Origin: an uncultured Blautia sp.
GTDB lineage: Bacteria > Bacillota_A > Clostridia > Lachnospirales > Lachnospiraceae
NCBI GenBank assembly: GCA_905209435.1
Contig: CAJLTE010000030.1
Location: 1-31,847 of the forward strand
DNA length: 31,847 bases
Direction of reading: 5' to 3'
Positions 24,473 to 31,847 of the stretch are shown piece by piece. The position numbers and the translations under genes were made by a program. Numbering within the stretch: position 1 is the stretch's first letter; each line of letters opens with the position of its first letter. The notes under the pieces are model-generated. The model made no database searches. It was not told the DNA's origin and was given only the letters and a program-made list of their open reading frames with translations.

Positions 24473-25324
24473 ATGAGTGGTAAATTGTATTTATGTGCAA
24501 CACCCATAGGAAACCTGGAGGATATTACACTCCGGGTACTCCGTACATTAAAAGAAGTAGACCTTATAGCAGCAGAAGATACAAGAAACAGTATCAAACT
24601 ATTGAATCATTTTGACATCAAAACACCCATGACCAGTTATCATGAGTACAACAAGATCGACAAGGCATACGTCCTGATCAATAAAATGCAGGAAGGACAG
24701 AACGTAGCCCTGATCACAGATGCGGGAACTCCCGGAATTTCCGATCCGGGTGAAGAACTGGCCGCAATGTGCTACGAAGCTGGAATCGAAGTAACCTCAC
24801 TTCCGGGACCTGCTGCCTGTATCACAGCCTTGACTCTGTCGGGTCTGCCAACAAGAAGATTCGCATTTGAAGCCTTTCTTCCGGCAGATAAAAAAGAGAG
24901 AAAAGTAATTCTTGAAGAATTAAAAGATGAAACAAGAACAATCATTCTCTACGAAGCACCACACAGACTGGTGAGAACTCTGGAGGAGTTAAAAGAAACT
25001 CTGGGAAACCGCAGAATGACTTTATGCAGAGAGCTGACAAAGAAACACGAAACAGCTTTCCATACGACCATTGAGGATTTGATCCTTTATTACCAGACAG
25101 AGAAACCACTGGGTGAATGTGTTCTTGTGGTCGAGGGCAGAAGCAGAAAAGAAATGGAAGAAGAACAGAAGGCTTCATGGGAAAAGATCACAATAGAAGA
25201 ACACATGGAAATCTACGAAAACCAGGGCCGTTCCAGAAAAGAAGCCATGAAACTGGTAGCAAATGACAGAGGAATGACCAAGAGAGATGTGTATCAGTAT
25301 CTCATTAACAAAAGCGAAGAATAA
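24473..25324 (+). CDS. rsmI: 16S rRNA C1402 ribose 2'-O-methyltransferase RsmI
   Basis: RsmI methylates the ribose of C1402 in the decoding centre using SAM. It is a tetrapyrrole-methylase-fold protein of 283 residues, normal length. Visible motifs: LYLCATPIGNLEDITLRVL at the N terminus, AAEDTRNSIKLLNHF, the glycine-rich LITDAGTPGISDPGEEL near 83-99, SLPGPAACITALTLSGLP, and the C-terminal helical part with GRSRKEAMKLVANDRG. AGAGGA precedes the ATG. It is the last gene of the holB-ricT block and is followed by a strong terminator. Confidence 0.96.
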   Translation: MSGKLYLCATPIGNLEDITLRVLRTLKEVDLIAAEDTRNSIKLLNHFDIKTPMTSYHEYNKIDKAYVLINKMQEGQNVALITDAGTPGISDPGEELAAMCYEAGIEVTSLPGPAACITALTLSGLPTRRFAFEAFLPADKKERKVILEELKDETRTIILYEAPHRLVRTLEELKETLGNRRMTLCRELTKKHETAFHTTIEDLILYYQTEKPLGECVLVVEGRSRKEMEEEQKASWEKITIEEHMEIYENQGRSRKEAMKLVANDRGMTKRDVYQYLINKSEE

Positions 25325-25337
25325 GAGAAACAGACAG

Positions 25338-25366
25338 AAGAATTCCCGTCCGCGGGGATTCTTTTT
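25338..25366 (+). terminator. Intrinsic terminator after rsmI
   Basis: Left arm 25339-25348, TCCG loop, right arm 25353-25362 (one T-G pair), then T to 25366. Confidence 0.85.
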
Positions 25367-25457
25367 CTGTAGTATAAAAATCAGGTATAATCCTGAGAAA
25401 ATATAGGAATATACAATTGTTTTTTTCATTATGAATGTGGCAAGATATAGGCTTTTG

Positions 25458-25466
25458 TGCTATAAT
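25458..25466 (+). promoter_or_regulatory. Extended -10 promoter for gyrB-gyrA
   Basis: TGCTATAAT (TATAAT 25461-25466), again preceded by a TG. The -35 region (TGGCAA at 25438-25443, 17-base spacer) is poor. A weak -35 with an extended -10 would suit a supercoiling-sensitive gyrase promoter, but that is inference. Confidence 0.6.
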
Positions 25467-25491
25467 AAATTTGTATTATTATGTCCAAATA

Positions 25492-25552
25492 CCAGAATAT
25501 ATTTGAAAACCTGTTTATGGCGAACCCGTAAGGGGTTTCAGATATATTCTGG
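25492..25552 (+). promoter_or_regulatory. Long imperfect hairpin in the gyrB 5' leader
   Basis: CCAGAATATATTTGAAAACC (25492-25511) pairs with 25534-25552 over about 19 bp, with one G-T pair and one bulged A. The apical part contains CCC-GTAA-GGG. No T-run follows, and the AGGAGG ribosome site (25571-25576) is 18 bases beyond, so it is not a plain terminator. It could set mRNA stability or bind a protein. Confidence 0.65.
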
Positions 25553-25558
25553 TTATGA

Positions 25559-27508
<1,950 letters not shown>

Positions 27509-27527
27509 TAATAGGGAGAATAGATAA

Positions 27528-30083
27528 ATGGAAGATAATATTTTTGACAAAGTCCACGAGGTGGATCTGGAAAAGACCATGAAGGACTCTTATATTGACT
27601 ATGCCATGAGCGTTATCGCTTCCAGAGCACTGCCTGATGTAAGAGATGGTCTGAAACCGGTTCAGCGACGTGTATTGTATTCCATGATAGAACTGAATAA
27701 TGGTCCTGACAAACCGCATCGTAAATGTGCGCGTATTGTCGGTGATACAATGGGTAAATATCATCCACATGGTGACAGTTCTATTTATGGAGCACTTGTA
27801 AATATGGCACAGGAATGGTCTACCAGATATCCGCTGGTAGACGGACATGGAAATTTTGGTTCCGTGGATGGTGATGGTGCAGCAGCCATGCGATATACCG
27901 AGGCACGTCTGAGCAAGATTTCCATGGAAATGCTGGCAGACATCAACAAGGATACCGTTGATTTCCAGCCAAACTTTGATGAGACAGAGAGAGAACCTGT
28001 TGTACTGCCATCCCGTTACCCGAATCTTCTGGTAAACGGAACTTCCGGTATCGCAGTAGGTATGGCTACCAATATCCCGCCTCATAATCTGGGGGAGGTT
28101 GTAGACGCTGTTGTCAAGATTATTGACAATATCATCGAAGAGCAGCGTGAAACCACAATGGAAGAGATCCTGGACATTGTAAAAGGACCTGATTTCCCAA
28201 CTGGAGCTACAATTCTTGGCAGAAGAGGAATTGAAGAAGCCTACAGAACAGGCCGTGGAAAGATCCGTGTACGTGCCGTAACAAATATAGAGACACTTCC
28301 GAACGGAAAGTCCAGAATTATCGTTACAGAGCTTCCATATCTGGTAAACAAGGCACGTCTGATCTCCAAGATCGCAGAACTTGTAAGAGATAAGAAGATT
28401 GACGGAATCACAGACCTGAACGACCATTCCAGCCGCGAGGGTATGAGAATTTGTATTGATCTGCGAAAAGATGCAAATGCGAATGTAGTTCTGAATTTAT
28501 TGTACAAGCATACTCAGCTTCAGGATACTTTTGGCGTAAATATGCTTTCACTTATCCCGAATAACGGAAGCCTTGAGCCGAAGGTATTAAATCTGAAACA
28601 GATGTTGGAATATTATCTGGCTCATCAGGAAGATGTAGTGACCAGAAGAACTAAATATGACCTGAATAAAGCGAGAGAACGTGCTCATATTTTAGAGGGG
28701 CTGTTGAAAGCACTGGATAATATTGATGAAGTAATACGTATTATCAGAGGCTCTCAGAACGTACAGATCGCGAAACAGGAATTAATGGAGCGTTTCGCGT
28801 TGACAGATGTTCAGGCACAGGCGATCGTAGATATGCGTCTGCGTGCTCTGACAGGTCTGGAAAGAGAGAAACTGGAAGCAGAATATGCTGATTTAATGGA
28901 AAAAATCCGTAAATATGAAGCTATTCTTGCAGACAGAAACCTTTTGCTTCGTGTAATCCGTGAGGAGATTCTTGCAATTGCGGAGAAATATGGCGATGAC
29001 AGAAAGACTTCCATCGGATATGATGTATACGATATTTCTACAGAGGATCTGATCCCAAGAGAGAATACCGTTATCACAATGACCAAACTTGGATATATCA
29101 AGAGAATGACAGTAGATAATTTCAGAAGCCAGAACAGAGGTGGAAGAGGAATTAAGGGTATGCAGACTCTTGAGGACGATTATATCGAAGAACTTCTGAT
29201 GACGACAACTCATCATTATCTGATGTTCTTTACAAATACAGGAAGGGTATACCGACTGAAAGCATATGAAATTCCAGAAGCAGGACGTACTGCAAGAGGA
29301 ACCGCAATTATTAATCTTTTGCAGCTTATGCCTGGAGAATTTATTACAGCAGTGATTCCAATCCGTAAGTTTGAAGACGGCAATTATCTTATGATGGCTA
29401 CAAAGAACGGGCTTGTAAAGAAAACTCCTATTCACGAGTACGCAAATGTACGTAAAAACGGACTGGCAGCTATCACTTTACGTGATGATGACGAGCTGAT
29501 CGAGGTTAAGCTAACAGACGATAAGAAGGATGTGATCCTGGTAACAAAAGACGGTATGTGTATTCGATTCAAAGAAACAGACGTACGAAGTACCGGAAGA
29601 GTCTCTATGGGGGTACGTGGTATGAATCTCGATGACGGAGATGAAGTTGTAGCAATGCAGCTGAATTCTCAGGGAGACTGCCTTCTGATCGTATCTGCAA
29701 ATGGTATGGGTAAACGTACTGCTATGGCAGAATTTTCATGCCAGAACCGTGGTGGTAAAGGTGTGAAATGCTATAAGATCACAGAAAAAACTGGTGATGT
29801 AATCGGTGCGAGAGCTGTAAATGAAGAAAACGAAGTCATGCTGATCACTACTGAGGGTATCATTATCAGAATCGCATGCGCTGATATTTCCATTCTCGGA
29901 AGAATTACATCTGGTGTAAAACTGATTAATCTTACAGATGGTGTCACTGTAGCAAGTGTAGCCAAGGTAAGAGATAAAGAGGAGAAAGATACAAATACGC
30001 AGCCGGCAGCAGAAAAAGCTGCAGAATCTGATCAGGAAATGAATCAGGATATACAGAGTGAGAACACAGGAGAAGAGGAATAA
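27528..30083 (+). CDS. gyrA: DNA gyrase subunit A
   Basis: Breaks and rejoins DNA in gyrase. The 851-residue protein has the catalytic Tyr123 in [12 protein letters not shown] and a C-terminal beta-pinwheel with GyrA box [10 protein letters not shown] near 534, which separates GyrA from ParC. In the quinolone region it reads [10 protein letters not shown]: Ser84 matches E. coli Ser83, but Gly88 stands where E. coli has Asp87. The last about 35 residues are an acidic, low-complexity tail (ending ENTGEEE) of the kind that tunes supercoiling in other GyrA proteins. GGGAG precedes the ATG; 19 bases after gyrB, so cotranscribed. The lipoprotein gene begins two bases after the stop. Confidence 0.97.
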   Translation: MEDNIFDKVHEVDLEKTMKDSYIDYAMSVIASRALPDVRDGLKPVQRRVLYSMIELNNGPDKPHRKCARIVGDTMGKYHPHGDSSIYGALVNMAQEWSTRYPLVDGHGNFGSVDGDGAAAMRYTEARLSKISMEMLADINKDTVDFQPNFDETEREPVVLPSRYPNLLVNGTSGIAVGMATNIPPHNLGEVVDAVVKIIDNIIEEQRETTMEEILDIVKGPDFPTGATILGRRGIEEAYRTGRGKIRVRAVTNIETLPNGKSRIIVTELPYLVNKARLISKIAELVRDKKIDGITDLNDHSSREGMRICIDLRKDANANVVLNLLYKHTQLQDTFGVNMLSLIPNNGSLEPKVLNLKQMLEYYLAHQEDVVTRRTKYDLNKARERAHILEGLLKALDNIDEVIRIIRGSQNVQIAKQELMERFALTDVQAQAIVDMRLRALTGLEREKLEAEYADLMEKIRKYEAILADRNLLLRVIREEILAIAEKYGDDRKTSIGYDVYDISTEDLIPRENTVITMTKLGYIKRMTVDNFRSQNRGGRGIKGMQTLEDDYIEELLMTTTHHYLMFFTNTGRVYRLKAYEIPEAGRTARGTAIINLLQLMPGEFITAVIPIRKFEDGNYLMMATKNGLVKKTPIHEYANVRKNGLAAITLRDDDELIEVKLTDDKKDVILVTKDGMCIRFKETDVRSTGRVSMGVRGMNLDDGDEVVAMQLNSQGDCLLIVSANGMGKRTAMAEFSCQNRGGKGVKCYKITEKTGDVIGARAVNEENEVMLITTEGIIIRIACADISILGRITSGVKLINLTDGVTVASVAKVRDKEEKDTNTQPAAEKAAESDQEMNQDIQSENTGEEE

Positions 30084-30085
30084 CC

Positions 30086-30643
30086 ATGAAAAAATGGTAC
30101 AGATATCTTGTTGCAGGAGTGTTGGTATTACTGACACTCTGCGTTGCAGGATGTGGGGGTGTAAGCCACAAATCACCGGAAAAGGTAACAGAGGAACTGA
30201 TCCAGTCCTATGTTGACGGAAAAGAAAAAAAAGTAAAAGACTGCTATAACCAGAAAGACAATACAGAAGCTGACCTTCAGACGGAGATTACAGCAACGCT
30301 TAAGTATTTCGAAGCACATAATCCAAAGAAAGTATCTGTTCAGGACTGCCAGGTTCTTTCTCAGAATGATAATTATACATATGTGTATATAACCTATAAT
30401 CTGATTCTTGAGGATGACCAGGAATATCCGTGTGTAGGAACCTATATGGTAGGAAAACAGGATAAAACTTACTATATCATGGCTCCGTCACAGATTACAG
30501 ATGATATAAGAACACAGGCAGCCGCAGACTATGCTAAATTTATGAAAACAGATAGTTACAAGACCTATACCAAAGCATACGATACATTTATCAAAAAAAA
30601 TCCGGGATATGAAGACAAGATTTCGGAAAAAATAGGATCATGA
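30086..30643 (+). CDS. Putative lipoprotein of unknown function
   Basis: A 185-residue protein with a lipoprotein signal: MKKWYRYLV, hydrophobic core, then lipobox VAGC with Cys23, so it should be lipid-anchored outside the membrane. The mature part (EKVTEELIQSYVDGKEKKVKDC onward up to MVGKQDKTYYI) has the helix-then-strands rhythm of NTF2-like or DUF4878-type domains, a tentative comparison. The ATG lies two bases after the gyrA stop, with AGAGGA inside gyrA, so it is translated from the gyrase transcript. A lipoprotein tied to gyrA by translation-scale spacing is uncommon; function unknown. Confidence 0.85.
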   Translation: MKKWYRYLVAGVLVLLTLCVAGCGGVSHKSPEKVTEELIQSYVDGKEKKVKDCYNQKDNTEADLQTEITATLKYFEAHNPKKVSVQDCQVLSQNDNYTYVYITYNLILEDDQEYPCVGTYMVGKQDKTYYIMAPSQITDDIRTQAAADYAKFMKTDSYKTYTKAYDTFIKKNPGYEDKISEKIGS

Positions 30644-30663
30644 TATATTGAGGAAAAAGATAA

Positions 30664-31374
30664 ATGAAAAGAATATTATTAATGGTATTTAGAAATCTCT
30701 TTTTTGTTCCATATGGATGGTTTAAATTATGCTGGTATGCATCGCATGTGGATCGTTACAGCGAAGAGGAGAGATACCAGCTTCTTAAGTATGTTGATAA
30801 CAGAGCAGTAAACGGCGGTAATCTTGTAATTGATGGTCATGGAATAGAGAACATTCCAAAAGAGAACGGATTTATGTTCTTTCCGAATCATCAGGGCCTT
30901 TTTGATGTACTTGCAATCATACAGGTATGCCCGGTACCTTTTTCAGTAGTAGCGAAAAAAGAACTGACAGACGTACCGTTCCTGAAACAGGTATTTGCAA
31001 TTATGAAAGCTTTTATGATTGATCGTGAGGATGTCAAGCAGTCCATGCAGGTGATCATTAATGTTATTAAAGAAGTAAAAGCAGGACGGAACTATCTGAT
31101 CTTTGCCGAGGGAACCAGAAGCAAAAACGGAAATCATCCACAGGAATTTAAAGGCGGAAGTTTTAAAGCTGCAACCAAATCAAAATGCCCAATCGTACCG
31201 GTGGCATTGATTGATTCTTATAAAGCTTTTGATACAGGTTCTGTTAAGCCGCTTACAGTACAGGTACATTTTTTGGAACCTATATACTATGAAGAGTATA
31301 AAGACATGAAGACAACAGAGATTGCTGCAGAGGTAAAAAGACGCATTGAAGCGACGATCTCACAGTATGCATGA
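30664..31374 (+). CDS. 1-acyl-sn-glycerol-3-phosphate acyltransferase (PlsC family)
   Basis: Adds the second acyl chain to lysophosphatidic acid, making phosphatidic acid at the membrane. The 236-residue protein shows motif I NHQGLFD (N75-D81, the HxxxxD catalytic pair) and the EGTR phosphate-binding motif from E149. The N terminus is hydrophobic and aromatic and could anchor it. PlsC relatives acylate other lipids, so the substrate is not certain. GAGGAAAAAG precedes the ATG; it is the last gene of the gyrase transcript, followed by a strong terminator. Confidence 0.9.
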   Translation: MKRILLMVFRNLFFVPYGWFKLCWYASHVDRYSEEERYQLLKYVDNRAVNGGNLVIDGHGIENIPKENGFMFFPNHQGLFDVLAIIQVCPVPFSVVAKKELTDVPFLKQVFAIMKAFMIDREDVKQSMQVIINVIKEVKAGRNYLIFAEGTRSKNGNHPQEFKGGSFKAATKSKCPIVPVALIDSYKAFDTGSVKPLTVQVHFLEPIYYEEYKDMKTTEIAAEVKRRIEATISQYA

Positions 31375-31436
31375 TTGGTGTTTTCATGCAAGAATTCCTC
31401 GCGAAATATTAACTAAAAACAAAAAAATAAAAAAAG

Positions 31437-31468
31437 TAAAAAAACCTGTTGACAAAACAGGTTTTTTT
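31437..31468 (+). terminator. Intrinsic terminator ending the gyrase operon
   Basis: AAAACCTGTT (31441-31450), loop GACAA, AACAGGTTTT (31456-31465), with T continuing to 31468. The A-run before it lengthens the stem. Confidence 0.85.
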
Positions 31469-31544
31469 ACATATAATTACAAATGCGCTTCGGGAGATTC
31501 CAAAGTGCATTCGAATTTAATATTGAACTATTAGTTCGGAGTCT

Positions 31545-31632
31545 GGAGAAGTACTCAAGAGGCCGAAGAGGTGCCCCTGCTAAGGGTATAGGTCGCTAAC
31601 GCGGCGCGAGGGTTCAAATCCCTCCTTCTCCG
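31545..31632 (+). tRNA. tRNA-Ser, anticodon GCU
   Basis: An 88-base class II tRNA. The acceptor stem GGAGAAG (31545-31551) pairs with CTTCTCC (31625-31631), with discriminator G at 31632. The anticodon loop CTGCTAA has GCT at 31579-31581 on a five-pair stem. A long variable arm (about 31590-31607) and GGTTCAAATC T-loop are present. It reads AGU and AGC codons. The 3' CCA is not encoded. A run of T follows directly and may end transcription. The stretch 31469-31544 before it shows no clear promoter. Confidence 0.96.
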
Positions 31633-31673
31633 TTTTTATTTTTTGGAAAACAAAAAATAAATAAAAAAAGATG

Positions 31674-31702
31674 TTGACAAACACTTGAAACTATGATAAA
31701 GT
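31674..31702 (+). promoter_or_regulatory. Strong promoter P1, probably rRNA operon
   Basis: TTGACA (31674-31679), 17-base spacer, TAAAGT (31697-31702) with extended TG at 31694-31695. Confidence 0.8.
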
Positions 31703-31766
31703 AAACAAGCTGTCAACGAACAGTAAATCGGTTGAAAAAAAGATTTGAAAAAACTTAAAAAAGTTC

Positions 31767-31795
31767 TTGACAAGTCGAAAACAACATGATAAAAT
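31767..31795 (+). promoter_or_regulatory. Strong promoter P2, probably rRNA operon
   Basis: TTGACA (31767-31772), 17-base spacer, TAAAAT (31790-31795) with extended TG at 31787-31788. Both P1 and P2 are followed by AAACAAGCTGTC, at 31703-31714 and 31796-31807, so the promoter unit looks duplicated. Confidence 0.85.
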
Positions 31796-31847
31796 AAACA
31801 AGCTGTCGCAAGACAGACAACCTTGATAACTAAACAGTGAAACACAT
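31796..31847 (+). other. Leader of a probable rRNA operon, cut by the window end
   Basis: After P2 comes CTGTC-GCAA-GACAG (31803-31816), a small tetraloop hairpin, then ACCTTGATAACTAAACAGTG, which resembles the sequence commonly found ahead of 16S rRNA in Firmicutes. The 16S gene itself is outside the window. Confidence 0.6.

Noticed and set aside
31636..31845. 69-codon minus-strand frame at the right edge
   Set aside because: It is the reverse complement of the duplicated rRNA-type promoters; the Phe/Leu-rich product reflects AT-rich promoter DNA.

Overview
The window is the replication-origin region of a low-to-moderate GC Firmicutes chromosome. The gene content and order (dnaA-dnaN-yaaA-recF, SAM-I-controlled metK, a yaaO/holB/ricT/yabB/rsmI block and gyrB-gyrA) point to Clostridia, most likely Lachnospiraceae (Blautia/Ruminococcus-like). 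That family call is inference from style and order, not from a database match. Almost every gene runs on the + strand, leading away from the origin. The exceptions are the first codons of a divergent gene at the left edge (almost certainly rpmH) and a small alarmone synthetase at 9.5-10.1 kb.

Layout. 1-628: origin region with many DnaA boxes, the divergent rpmH promoter and an AT-rich block. 629-4683: dnaA, a second DnaA-box cluster, dnaN, an S4-domain yaaA and recF, whose last codons lie inside a perfect 12-bp palindrome. 4.7-8.2 kb: a large TPR protein with a degenerate AAA+ domain under its own promoter, then rsmA. 8.2-10.4 kb: the least ordinary part, with two gene-poor stretches, two possible structured transcripts, a secreted small protein, a possible small membrane peptide and the minus-strand ppGpp synthetase. 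10.4-14.1 kb: three-S1-domain protein, CBS-type Mn pyrophosphatase, flavin reductase-like protein and shikimate kinase-like protein. 14.1-17.3 kb: murA, then the SAM-I riboswitch and metK. 17.4 kb: an 87-bp MITE-like inverted repeat. 17.5-19.5 kb: sensor kinase and response regulator. 19.6-25.4 kb: PLP decarboxylase, guanylate-kinase-like protein, holB, ricT, a tRNA adenine methyltransferase-like gene and rsmI. 25.4-31.4 kb: gyrB with a structured leader, gyrA, a lipoprotein and an acyltransferase. 31.5 kb to the end: tRNA-Ser(GCU), then tandem strong promoters and a leader that probably opens an rRNA operon beyond the window.

The genes serve replication initiation and fork function (DnaA, clamp, delta prime, RecF, gyrase), ribosome maturation (RsmA, RsmI, S1 domains), nucleotide and stringent signalling, methyl-donor supply and wall precursor synthesis. 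I saw no prophage, CRISPR array, defence island or complete insertion sequence. No clearly new multi-gene system is evident. The best leads are the pseudo-AAA+ TPR protein, the non-coding stretches around 8.3 and 9.3 kb, the recF-end palindrome, the MITE, the gyrB leader hairpin and the guanylate-kinase-like gene sitting where Bacillus has tmk.
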